Both the position numbers and the translations under genes were made by a program. This document shows, in pieces, positions 1 to 12,000 of a stretch of DNA of 64,000 nt. The notes beneath the pieces are model-generated. The model worked only from the letters and a program-made list of their open reading frames with translations, was not told the origin of the DNA and made no database searches. The first letter of the stretch is position 1, and every line of letters starts with the position of its first letter. Source of the DNA: Larix kaempferi (Eukaryota; Streptophyta; Pinopsida; Pinales; Pinaceae); assembly GCA_027924585.1 (NCBI GenBank), contig BSBM01000059.1:1736001-1800000 (forward strand). The letters are read 5' to 3'.

Positions 1-1714
1 ATGCACTGACTTGAAATATAAATTACCAAGTCTCACAAGCCAAAAATAAAAATGCACCAGAACAACATAGTCTCTCTGAATGATAAAATGCTTTCACTCT
101 AGCGCTCCATGAATGCTCTACTCTGGTGCTCCATGATAATGTGTGCCTCAACATTCTACTCTAGTGCTCCATGAACTCTCTACAACTAACTCTCTATCTC
201 TTAGGATTATTTGGCTATGGAATCAATAACCCAATTCAAATGACAAAAATCCTTATCATCCATTCATTGGCTCACTACCGAACTTTCCTAAACTCTTCAT
301 CTTACCCCTACATCTCTCCATGTCCAATCTAAGTTTTCAGCATCTACTGGATTCTTCAGATTCATTTTTGTCACTTCAATTTTAGCTGGAACATTCATAT
401 TTTTTCCCATAGTTTAAAACTTTGAATCCATTGTGAACTTTCATCTTCCGTGGCATGCTCTCAGTCATGCAATCACCATTCCATGCTCCCCTAGTTCATC
501 TATGGACTTAGCTATTTAAAATATACCGCTGCATCACATATCTAATCATAAATATCAGTATAGAGATGCTTGACAACAAAAATCCATGCTCACAGGAAGA
601 ATACTTTTAATTGTTGTTGGCAAGGATCCCCATGCAACATGCGGGAAGGAATGCACAAAATGGAGTAAGTTGTGAATGATGAAATGAACTAAATGGTGAA
701 GTACAAAGGAAAAAAATTGAGAAATTTTAGTGTGGAGGGTGATGATGAAAGGTGCCCATGTGTACAATTAATGTCATTGTAATGGGATGTGAGGGTGCCA
801 TGTCTCCATAATCAATATGGAGATGTAGCATATCCTCACGAGGTAGATTGATATCACCAATGTGTGGACCTTTTAATTGAAGGATTCAATTGATAATAGA
901 AAATTTAATACATTGGAAAACATGTAGGGTTACGATAATGTGGATAAGTTTATGAAAACACCTTGCCATAAGCAATGATCAAATATGAAAGGATAGTTCT
1001 AATTTCTACATTTCTTGGTCACTTTAAGTACACTATGTTCATTAAAGGAAGACAAGCTCCATAGAAGCAACCCTTCTATCAACAGAAAAATCAACAATTT
1101 GAATTGGTTCATAGGACAAATGCATAGTCTTTTAGGATGTTTATTGTTTAGCCATTGAATTCCCCAAAGTTGGCTCTATTCTTCAACATATAAAGTTGTC
1201 TTTATTCTTCAATTGATGATTCGGATGCTTAAAAATGTGTTTTGTTGCAACAATCTAAGTCTATGATGGTTTTTTTTGCAAGACCCACTAGTTAAAGGGA
1301 AGATAATTTGTGATGCTAAACTTCAAAAGCTTTTGTCCTGTGAGAATTTTGTTGAGTTTGAAATGACAAAGTTGTTAGCTCCTCATTTTTTAAAAGGATA
1401 ACACTACAAATGCTATGGCTACTTGGAACTGTTTAAATCAATTCTATGACAAATTCATGAAGATCAAGACATCCAAAAGATTTGTTTGGGATGTTGTACT
1501 ATAACATTTCCTTTTGAGACATTAAACTATCCTAGCACTATGCAATCATGATCTATGGTTGAGAGATTTGGAGAGCATTCAAATCAATATGCATGGATTA
1601 TGGGTTCCTTTCTTGTGATGCTTGTCTAACTATGTTCTTTTTTCTGGACAATTATTAACCATTTGAATACTTTTCTTTTTCCAGGTGTTGTTTGACTGCA
1701 TGTTTCCTATTCTT
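1..1714. other. Unassigned AT-rich sequence
   Basis: No coding region, RNA gene or element boundary could be supported here. Open frames are short and show no family motifs. The plus strand around 1310-1600 has a weak gag-like texture (a Trp-rich stretch reading MATWNCLNQFYDKF) that could be a copia gag scrap, but stops interrupt it and I do not call it. Confidence 0.4.
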
Positions 1715-2420
1715 TTATGTTGTGATTACCAAATGCGTGGGTTTATCTCCTATGTTATAATTTATTCCAATGTTCTTGTGATTTTCATGTATAATGAAAA
1801 AAATTGAGATGGAATATTTTTCGAAGAAAATGCATCTTCTATTACACTGAATATACAAGAAGATCACATCAAAGCGTATATGCCTTTGGTTGATGTGATC
1901 TAGAAGCCTATATGCGTTTGGTTGATTGGAATAATGCACAAACAATTTTTTTCCACCTGGCTTTTAGTTTACTCATATTGTCTTTTCTTCCAGAATTAAC
2001 GAATAAAAAATATAGCCAAAGATTGTCAAGTGGCTTACCTTGGTTTCCTGCAGGACCATGCCTCCTCAGGTGTGCCTCAGGTGTGACTTATTTCACTTCT
2101 CTGGTGGGACTCATGTTCAGCAAATAAACTGCTCTATGCATTGCTTCTGCCCAATATTTGTATGGAAGTGAGTTTCCTTGCAACATACTCTTCACCATCT
2201 CTACTAATGACCTTCAACTTCTTTCAACATCTTTGTTTGCCTCTAGGTTCATGCCTATTGTCTATCCAGAGAACTTCCGCGGGATTTATTTTCTACTGCA
2301 GCCCTATACATCTTGAATACATCAAATGCATTTATTTGCTTCTGTCTTCTTGTCTCTGCCAATACCACAACGTGCAAGGAAACTTTCATAAAAATATATG
2401 GATACCAACCCAGGTAAACT
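1715..2420 (-). pseudogene. Ty1/copia integrase remnant
   Basis: This is a broken piece of a copia polyprotein, read on the minus strand from about 2420 down to 1715. The end of the integrase core is seen as NAFDVFKMYRAAVEN near 2270-2350. Then, around 2090-2190, comes the typical stretch with NSLPYKYWAEAMHRAVYLLN followed by MSPTREVK and TPE. The C-terminal part reads MFVHYSNQPNAYRLLDH then IRFDVIF near 1850-1945, matching the copia pattern 'GYS..skAYR....k..i.sRDVIF'. In the family the integrase inserts the cDNA copy. Stops and frame changes separate the blocks, so it is dead. No RT, RNase H or LTR belonging to it was recognised. Confidence 0.75.
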
Positions 2421-3351
2421 CTAAGAGGGATACACTCACTAAACTTGGCCAGATACAGCCTCTCATAAATAGACATACCAAACAGTGTATTCAGAATTGT
2501 TTGGGTCACTTGGAATCGTTGGATTCTAATTCGGCTTAGTTAGAAAACAATACCACGCTGAGGTTGAAGAGATTGGCCTCTTTAACTAAGAGTGAAGCCC
2601 CCACTGCAATGATCTCACTTACTGCTGCAAACGCTTCTTTATTGATCTTGTTTTTATTTCAAGGCCGTGAAACCCTATCACTGGCGCTGAGGGTATTCTT
2701 GCCATTTTCTCCTCAGGGAATCTGGGCTTCTTGTGGAACTATGCAAGTATTTAACCATCCAACATTTTTTGAGCCTCAGAGAGATCATGCTTTCCAAAAT
2801 AAAACTCGCACGCAAATCTATCAGAAGATGTTGTGGACTTTCGATAGGCCCATCTCAGCCATAATTGTTCTCGCAGTAAATCATCGCTGCAATTAAAGAT
2901 TGAGGGAATGAATTGTCTATCTTGCCAGTTGATTGAATGACATACCAGACAAGTGTAGATCTAAGAGTTGAGTGGAGGTAGTTTTTGATCATTCTCAAAC
3001 AGTCCAAAAATCAAAGCATAATTATATTCGGATGGAAGAAGTGGTTGAATGATAAATAGGTCAAGTTCCCAAGGCTTACAAATCAAACAAGTATGGTGGT
3101 ATGAAAAAGCTCGGATGTTGAGTCTGCAGAAGGGCTTCCCACTCTGAATTCGCAAATGAATCAAGCTATTGGAGGGATAGATAGAGATATTGTGCTATGG
3201 GCCTGAACGCTTTCAATGCTTTCTTCCCAATCATTTCCTCTGAATGGATGGCGAGCTACTGAGTGATCCCACCGGTCTGCAAGGTTCAATATTTCCTGCG
3301 AGGTCGTTCCTCCTTGCCTTATATTCCATTCAATCGAAGTAACCAAAGAGG
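2421..3351. other. Unassigned flank of the CACTA insertion
   Basis: Short open frames exist on both strands (for example minus 2961-3164 and the stretch just inside 3350), but none shows a recognisable domain. The sequence ends at the TAT that forms the left target-site duplication of the CACTA element. Confidence 0.4.
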
Positions 3352-3354
3352 TAT
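3352..3354. repeat. Left target-site duplication (TAT) of the CACTA element
   Basis: The TAT immediately before the CACTA terminus is identical to the TAT immediately after the right terminus. Three bases is the duplication length expected for this superfamily. Confidence 0.88.
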
Positions 3355-3369
3355 CACTAGTACATATGG
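3355..3369. repeat. Left terminal inverted repeat
   Basis: CACTAGTACATATGG pairs with the inverted right end at 33857-33871, with one mismatch at position six (G versus T). Conservation stops after the GG. Confidence 0.92.
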
Positions 3370-3373
3370 TCAA

Positions 3374-3475
3374 AATTGCCACGATTTTTCGTTGTAATTG
3401 CCACGATTTTTCGTTGTAATTGCCACAATTTTTCATTGTAATTGCCACGATTTTTCATTGTAATTGCAACGATTC
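3374..3475. repeat. 22-bp subterminal tandem repeat of the CACTA left end
   Basis: About four and a half copies of a 22-bp unit built on AATTGCCACGATTTTTCGTT follow the left terminus. The first two are identical, the next two differ by G-to-A or C-to-T changes, and the last is partial. In CACTA elements such subterminal arrays bind TnpA and are targets of DNA methylation. The right end holds related words (TTGCCACAG, CGTGGAAATATTGCGTGG). Confidence 0.85.
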
Positions 3476-3499
3476 GAGTTTCATTTTTTCGTGGCTACC

Positions 3500-3880
3500 G
3501 TTTCGTGGATATAGGGACGAAGATTCACAGTCGTGGCAATAGCAACGCTCCCCATTGGCCACGTGTCACCTATACAACAGTTCTCAGATCTTTGGAATTT
3601 GAAACCGCCCATGAATTTTTGTCGCTATATCGACGCACATCTTCTATAAATTTCCACACATATGCCAAACCTGCCATGAAAGTGCGTCGCAGTATACACG
3701 AATCGAATCACTAACTTTCGTGGCAGGTTCAGCATCTGCGTGGAAACATTTTCTATAGTTCCACGAATGTTCGTCTCAGTATCCACGCATCGATTCTCTA
3801 ACTTTCATGTCAGGTTCAACATCAGCGTGGAAATATTTTCTATAGTCTACCTGAATGTTCATCGATATATTGACGATACC
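3500..3880. repeat. 85-bp subterminal repeat block of the CACTA left end
   Basis: A second array has a period of about 85 bp. CTAACTTTCGTGGCAGG near 3711 recurs as CTAACTTTCATGTCAGG near 3796, followed each time by a GCGTGGAAA.ATTTTCTATAG block. A third, weaker copy lies near 3640-3710. The motif GATATAGGGACGAAG near 3508 recurs inside the right end near 33715. Inverted words such as CCTGCCATGAAAG are also present, as expected for protein-binding subterminal regions. Confidence 0.75.
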
Positions 3881-6879
3881 TGGAAGTGTTAAAAAAAAAT
3901 AAAGCAGACTAAATGGAAATCCTAGAATCATTTTCGAGAAACCATATGTCAAGGAACAATATAAGTTTCTACAATCTCTACAATATATAAGCAACATGAG
4001 AAGTTATATCTACAATAATATTTTATGCTAATCCATATCGTTGGAGAAAAAAGTCAATGCAATCTTGAAAATTCTTCAACTAAGCAAACACATCACTTGC
4101 ATTTCTATCAACACTCTTTGATTATGGACACCAATTCCAATATATATATTCTATACAACACGCCTCCTAGAAATAAATAGTCAAACAATGGTTAAGAAAA
4201 TTATCTATAAATAAGGAATTATTTCTATCATTTTCATCAATGCAAAACAACCTCATTCTCAGTAATATTGAGGTGGCCCAGCGACAACATTCTTAACAAT
4301 ATTGAAGTAGCTTATAGACATTGTGATCCCTACTTGAAACTATCCATTGCATATTTCAATCTTTTGACTATCCAATTAAGAATATCATTGACAGGATACT
4401 CACATATGGATCAAAAGACAACATTCAAAAGTCATTGCAGGTGATGGAGCATTATATTTGATATTATTCTTCCTCGCGCAATCTTGGTGTAACAATAGCT
4501 CCAACATCCATAATCTTCAATAATCTAGCTGCATTGTGTTACACCATAAATTCAAGAAAGGTCGACTTTGAAGGATCCATCAAAATGGAATGAATCTAGG
4601 GTTCACACCACTTTTATTTGAATGCTATAAGTCTCCAAAATTTCTAGTGCCCTAACACAGTCTTCCAAAAAGGTAATATCAGTCCATAGTTTGCACTCCA
4701 GGTATAAGCAGTCCTTTAAAAATGAAGATTTAAGCCAAATGTGGAAGAGTGGGATCAACACATTCACCAGTCACCCTAGTATCATTGTAGTTTGGGGTTT
4801 CCACATGGCTCCAATGATCCTTCATATTCTTTCCATTGGGATTATGATACTGTGATAGATATGGCATTCTCCAAGGCTTTCACTCCACAAGGTGGCATTA
4901 CCAGTATTCACAATGGAGTCACCACGATATCAAGTTGTCCAACACTTACTGGTTCACCAGTCTCACACACTCCGACTCTTATAAGTGACATATTTTCACC
5001 ATGCAATCATTGTGATATAAAAATAAATCCAATTCCACTAGTTACCACTCACCCAATGCACAACCAATAGAACCAATTTTTAGCTCTTCAAAAGAAGTGA
5101 GGCAGTCTGCGTAGCTCTCAAAAAATGTAGAAGTAGAATGGTCTAGGGTTCTCACCATCTTCATTGTTTCAATCTGTTCCAACTTTTCAGTCATCACCGC
5201 AACTTGGAGAGAGGTCTTCACTAGCTAAGGTTTCACCCACAACATCAAACAATGTTAACTTCATAGGGAAATTCGCACCAATAGAGGGAATTTTCAGCAA
5301 TATCAATAACTCTACATAGTTGCAGAAATATTTGTACTAGGTTTTTCATGGAGTAATAGATAAAAGGACACACATATTAGGGTTCTCCGCTGGGTTTTCT
5401 CCAGTTCACATTTGGAACACTCCACTTAGGTCCGTTCACTAGTATTCAACTCAGTTCACCAATGCACAACACAATGCTTCTCTTCAGGAGGACTGATACG
5501 CAACTCAATGGTATCACTTCTCACTATTATGGAAGGATCACGCACCAAAAATCATCCAAAAAATCTCACTCCAGATGCAATAGTCAACAGTACTCTCAAT
5601 GCACAATTTCACAGGAAAGCATACATACCAGAATGGACACTATGCAGAACATACTTTGACTAGGGACAAATATCCTAGAGACCTATGCAAATAGCTCAAG
5701 AAATTGAAAAAGAAGAACAGGTGTTTGAAGGTTCAAATCTTGCAACAAAAGCATAAGGAGCAGTTGAACATGATTAAGACATGGAGGTACAAACATGACA
5801 CTTTTTGCTGAGTTATTTATTTGATTAAGATTTCATTTCAAATAAAAAGTGCACAAAGATCATTTGGCATTTGGGAGAAAAATGAAAAATACTGGACTAC
5901 CTGTATAATGTAGTTTATAGAATTCCCTACTCCGATAGTTTTCATGTATAATGAAATTTCCCAATCACCATCGAAACTCCAACTTTCGGTAACCACCTGA
6001 ATTTCTGTAGCTTGCAATTTGTAAAAGACCACAATGCCCAGATTGTTCATAAAATACCACAATTTGATATTAATGAAGTAGTGAATACTCAACAATGTAG
6101 AATAAGTCCTGTAGGTGACTGCTAATGTCTCCTTCAATCAACAGCTACTAAATAAACCAATATATTGCATTCCTTGTTTCCCCAAGTTACCCTCAGCACC
6201 CAAAATAACCAAAGGAAACATTACTGGTGTATATGGTTATCATACCACTTATAATGTTTTTTTCAATACAACAATTGAAAAAAGAAGACTCTATCCCATG
6301 AAATCAATACTTAAGGAAATCAATTTTATGGTATTGTGCACCAGAAAAAATTTCGTTCATGGAATCATTTGCGTAAGGGAATGAAGGAAATTATAAAATC
6401 TGTAATTGACTATGACAAGTTGACCCATCATCTTTATTTTCTTTCTCAGATTCTTACAACTTAAGGAAATCAACATCTTAAACACTGTGATATGGTAATC
6501 GATACCTTTGTTTACACAAGAATCATAAGATCAGGAAACTAACAAACAAGGGATATATGGTTAATCACCTAACACCCCAAATGATACCCAAGTTGTTTAG
6601 ACTGATAATATGGACAACTCTCATCCCTAGATGCAAATTTGAAACCAAGCTCTTAAGAATTGGAAAAAGAATGCATTATCATTTTCCAAATAATCAAAGA
6701 TTATCTAAGTCTACCTAACAGATGATCACTAAGTTTTACATGCATACTTACCTCTTGTAACCAAGAACTCCAAATGTACAACCAGTAAATTCTTGACACA
6801 GGCTCTTTGGTATATTCATAACTGCCATATCAACAGATTATAATGAGTTACACTAACAAGCAAACTAAAACGATAAACT
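3881..6879. other. Unassigned interior of the CACTA element (3' part)
   Basis: About 3 kb without a recognisable gene. Open frames are short and have no family motif on either strand. I see no terminal repeats of a nested element. This lies between the left subterminal arrays and the shuffled repeat block that precedes the 3' end of the SET-TnpA gene. Confidence 0.4.
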
Positions 6880-8705
6880 AATATTCAATAACATGTAATA
6901 AAATAAACATATATATCATATAACAAAAAAAAAGATATAGTTGAAGATACCAACCTGGGTGTGAAACCATTCTTGAAAATATACTCAGAAGTGGTACTTT
7001 CAGAAAATATTGTTTGTGCCTCGGAGAGGCCAGTCTTCTCTAGGAACCAGCTGACCCTACAAGAGGGTGTGTACAAACCAGAGAGAGAGAAATGACTGGA
7101 GTTGATTAGGTCAATGACAATCAAGCATAGTACATAACTCAACATAAATAAAGTCACAAAAATTATAAACTTCAACCAAGTCTCAACACAAGAGAAGTGA
7201 CTATCAACACACCACAACTCATCAAAGTCAAGTACTCTATAAGACCAAAAATTCATCAAGGTGGTATAAAAAAAAATGAAGGAGGGTAAATGAACGCATT
7301 AACCACAAGTCAAAGACAAGGTACCACAAGTCCAATAATAACTCAATCAAGGTGGGGAAGGTACAACAAGTATTTAATAACTCAATCAGTAACATGTAAT
7401 AAAATAAACATATTGATCATATAACAATAAGAGAGGTATAGTCGAAGATCTCCACGTCAACATTAAACCAAAAATCAGATCTGAAGTGTGGGTACAAATA
7501 TAAACAATGGTCATAAAATAAGAAAATATGAACAATGGTCATAACATAGGTGTGGGTAGTAGAAGACCCATGACCCTTAGAACCAAGGGTATGCTCCAAA
7601 TGTGGCCAAACAACCATAGTACTCTATAAGAGCAAAACTTCAACAAGGTGGTTTTAAAAAGGTTACTGAAGGAGGGTAAATGACCCCATTAAACACAAGT
7701 GAAAGATAAGGTACCACAAGACCAATCATAGCTCAATCAAGGTGGCGAAGGTACAACCAGTCATATCTCTCTCAAATGTACAGCCGTTCCATATAACCTG
7801 AAAGTTCATCATCATAGTATAAGGAAGGGTGGTGGGATGCCAAATAAAAATATCCCTCATTTCTCTCTATGCAATCCTGATAGCATCACATAACATATAA
7901 GTACCTTGTACTATAGAAAATAAAAGCCACCTGTGTTACCTTTCAATTTAGGAATATGGTCTACAAAAGCAAAATTTCATCACAATTACCATCCAAATTT
8001 CTGACTAGTGCTAAAGCAACAGTAAAATATTTTATAACATAATTTTGATCTCTATCAACTTCAGCACTCCTCTGTGGTCCATGTGCTGAAGTTGGTCATT
8101 GAGATGTAATGGGCAGTAATCAAATTATAACATATGCAGCAGAAGTAAATAAGCAATGAAAAAAATGAATAAAAATTGATTAGGCTTCCTTGTACTCGGA
8201 CAATTTTTTGGTTCAGATCTTATCCTTTTAAGGGACAAGTCGCCAAGGGAACATGAAATTTCCTCGAGAGAGAGGAAAAGTTAAGTACAGACCTAAAACA
8301 GGATAACACAGTCCACATGATACTACAACAATTTAGCACATAGATGAAAGAAAGGTACAATAACATAACAATTCTACAGCTGCATGATAAAACGATACTA
8401 TTTCTGAATAGTGGTAAAGAAACAGTAAAACATTTTATAACATAAATTTAATCTCTTTCAGTAACAGGTAATAAAATAAACATATTGATCATATAACAAT
8501 AAGAGAGGTATAGTTGAAGATCTCCACATCAACATTTAACCAAAAATCAGATCTGAAGTGTGGTACTATTTCTGAATAGTGCTAAAGCAACAAGAAAATA
8601 TTTTACAACATAAATTTGATCTCTATCAACTTCAACACTCCTCTATGGTCCCTGTGTTGAAGTTGGTCATCGAGATGTAATGGGCAGTAATCAAATTATA
8701 AGAAG
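6880..8705. repeat. Shuffled duplicated segments
   Basis: Several segments recur here. One of about 105 bp around 7385-7490 (GTAATAAAATAAACATATTGATC onward, shown in part) recurs at about 8465-8565, and more weakly at 6890-6950. One of about 130 bp at 7998-8130, ending at a GGGCAGTAATCAAATTATA word, recurs at 8570-8702. One of about 85 bp at 7270-7350 recurs at 7660-7755. Copies are about 90% alike and differ in order, so this is a mosaic of local duplications and not a simple tandem array. No coding potential was seen. Confidence 0.75.
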
Positions 8706-9072
8706 TGATGATGATCTAAGTCATGATGAACATATCTAATATATACAATATAAAGAGAATCAATGTTTCAGACTAATATATCTACATCCATCACATACAG
8801 GAGTGATGATGTGTGAGAAAACACAAAAATTGAATATTAAAATACAAAATAATTATAAACAAGCATACAATGACTTGTGATGACATTTAAATTTAAAATT
8901 CAAATTCTAAGAAAATAAAAGATATAAATGGGAAAATTCCTAAGAGCATCACATAAAAGATAAGTACCTCTTAACTATACCAAATAAAAGTTATCTATGT
9001 TACATACTAACAATGTTTCATACTAATAACGTCGATATCCATCAAAATACAAGTCATGAATTTATGTTGCAT

Positions 9073-12000
9073 CTACTTTTTCGTTGATTTCTGTTTTTTT
9101 GCATTGTAAAAAGTTGCGAGTACGGTATCGCAATCATCAATTGGCTCAATATTTACTGCAATATCTCCTATTATTGTTTGTGTTTCCATGCCCTCATTTA
9201 TGCCACTTCTTGCATGTCGCTGAGCAGGGCGTGGAGGCAGTTCTGAAGGGGTGTGAACTGCAACAACGGAAATGAGCATATATATATATGACGTTGAATT
9301 ATTATTGAAATAAATATTTCATTATTTTGATTAAAATTACAATATTTCTCTTTACCAGTCTCTGTAGATGTGACAACTGGGGTGTTAATTGGAGGTCTAG
9401 TTGCTTCCTCTTGCAGTTCATGCTCCTGAGCTGCATGGTCTTCCATTGAAAGGAGAAAATTTATAAGTATACGTCAGGAAATATATATATCTAATCACAG
9501 TAGATATTTCTATTTCCAAAGAATACATACCAGAATGGACACTATGCTCCACGCTATCATGGGACATATGCACCCCAACATCAACATGTACTTGCTGAGT
9601 ACCGCTAGATTCACTGCTGCGGTTGCATTGTTGCTTAAAAACAAACATAAATGATTAGTTATGGGTGATATAATCATAAGTACTGAATAGACTTTAATAG
9701 TATACTACAATTGGTGATATACCTGCATTTGCGTCATTGGGGAGATTGGAGTCTACCCCAAGCTTTTCCAATGTTCAACCACACTTTTAAAACCAAGCTT
9801 TAGGTCTTCCTCGGTGGCACCAGCTTGGAACGTATTTCCCTGCAATGAATGATAACACATTTTAAAATTTCCAGTATCAAAATCATATATTTGTTCGGTA
9901 CTGTTAAATAAATATTCCCAACAATTAATCATTTCATACTTACGATTCTTGCTCTTAGTTTTCTATAGCCACCCTGTCCCAGTCTATGTTGCCCGTGCTT
10001 TTCCATTCTAGCCTTGGTTTCTTTGGAGGTGTTAGGTAGCCTGTATATGAAAATTTTGAAAAACCTTAGATATCAAAAATCTTACTTAAAACAAAAAAGA
10101 AAAAAATAATTGAGCTTATTTCAGTAAAAAGATGATATATGTTGTACCTTGCTTTACCAGGCCGTGGTTGTTTTCCTTGTTTTTTTTGCAAGTTCTCCTT
10201 TGCATCATCTATGAGTGCCTTCCACTCTTTCTCAGGAACCATGGGAGGGCACTCATGCCTAAGTTCAGCTTGATATCTTTCCCTATATTGGGCCCTGGTA
10301 TATTTCAAATTCTCACCGGCTAACCTTGCAACAACTTTCCTATTGAAAGTATTGCCGAACAAGTTGACTATGTGGTCCATCAATTCATCTCTCTTAGTGC
10401 TATCTTGGCTATTCCACCGTGTGCGAATGGTGGGTCCAAACAAATCCAAGGCTTTGTCAGTCAAATGCCTGTAGAAGACATTGTTTCCTGCAAAAACATG
10501 TAATCCATTAATTTATAATAATTTCAACGTATGTCTATTTCAATTTCATGATTAAAATCAATAAATTAATGGATAAATACCAGCAATTTTCTGAATCTTG
10601 ATAGGAACACAAGAGTCATCCACCAGAAAGGTGAGATCTAGTGATCCATTGCTTTTAACTCGTGTTGCTCCAGGAAAAGTTTCCTGGTCATCTACAGTAT
10701 GTTCATCTCCAGAGTCATGTGGAGTCCTAGGCTCCGTCTCATCATGCTCCGGCATGGCATCATGCTCTCTCTCATAAGTGCCATCATCAATGGATTCGAG
10801 GCCAATCGCAGGAGTTCCAAAAAGCCTCATTGGTACATTGCTTCTTTTTCGCTGCATTGGAGCATCACTGCTACCGATACCTATCTCGGCAGGTTCTGTA
10901 GTCACGAGTTTTAAAAAATCCTACAAACAATAAACTTTAATTTATTAGATCACTTGGAATAATAAAAAACATAATACCAGATATGAAATCACAACATAGC
11001 TTAAAAAATTTTGTGAAGATGCCACTTACCCCATAAGATTTTATTTGATCTTGCAGCTCTAGAATCCTTGCCTTGTTCTCCTGTGCCAAGGGCCTTTTGC
11101 GAGCCAAGGCAAGCATTTCTATGTTTTCCTTTTTCAAGGCTACTCTAAAAGTGTGCAGTGGGTCAGTGGAATAGAAAATCTCTTCCTCAAACCCCTCATC
11201 ACCCAGATCGTGTGCACGTGACTAAATTCAGCAAACAATAAATTAAATTAAGCAATATAATTTTAACATCATTCAAATATTGATATTGTAATGAAAATTA
11301 AGTTACTATTATGCACTAACACTTACCTGATGCGATGTTATGGACGGTGAGTGTCCACGATGAACCGACGTCGTGAAAGCAACAGGTGCCTTTCCACGGT
11401 CCTGAATGAACCAATAATCCATCATAATGTCAGAAAAATGAACCAGTAATCCATCATAAGCTCAGAAAAATGTGAATGACAATAGTGGACATTGAATGTT
11501 AACATACTAAATCGAAACATTTAGTTATTTTACTTAACGCTTACTTGAGGGGCCACAGAGTGTGACCTTCCACGGTCACCCTCGACCATGGAAGCAGTAG
11601 GTGCCTTTCCAATGGCGCCACCCCGACACAATAAATCAATAAATAAATGTTTACCTCATACTAAATAATTGTAACATAAAGAAAAATGAGATATTGCATT
11701 AATATTTATTTTTACCTCAGAAGTAGAAGATACATGTTCGGCTCCATGGCCATGAGCATAATCCTGCCACAGTTTAATAAGCATGCTATCATATGGAAAT
11801 ATTAACAATAAGCAAGGAAAAAGCGAATGCTAACAGTGAAAATCAGAACATCTTGTTATTGTAGTCATATTTATTTACTATATTTAACATTTACCTATTG
11901 GGCGTAGATTCTGACCTTCCACGGTCACCCCGAACCGTGGAAGCATCATGTGCCTTTCCACTGCCACCACCCTAAGCAAACGTTGAGTCAATAATTGCAT

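Noticed and set aside
2141-2896. Plus-strand ORFs of 132 and 110 residues
   Set aside because: The first is antisense to the copia integrase; the second has no motif and no supporting context.
3374-3475. CRISPR-like array
   Set aside because: Units are directly adjacent with no spacers and sit next to a CACTA terminus; they are subterminal tandem repeats of a plant transposon.
11545-11622. Third copy of the duplicated exon as a used exon
   Set aside because: The expected AG acceptor is not present (CGG in its place), so it is listed as a repeat and left out of the spliced gene model.
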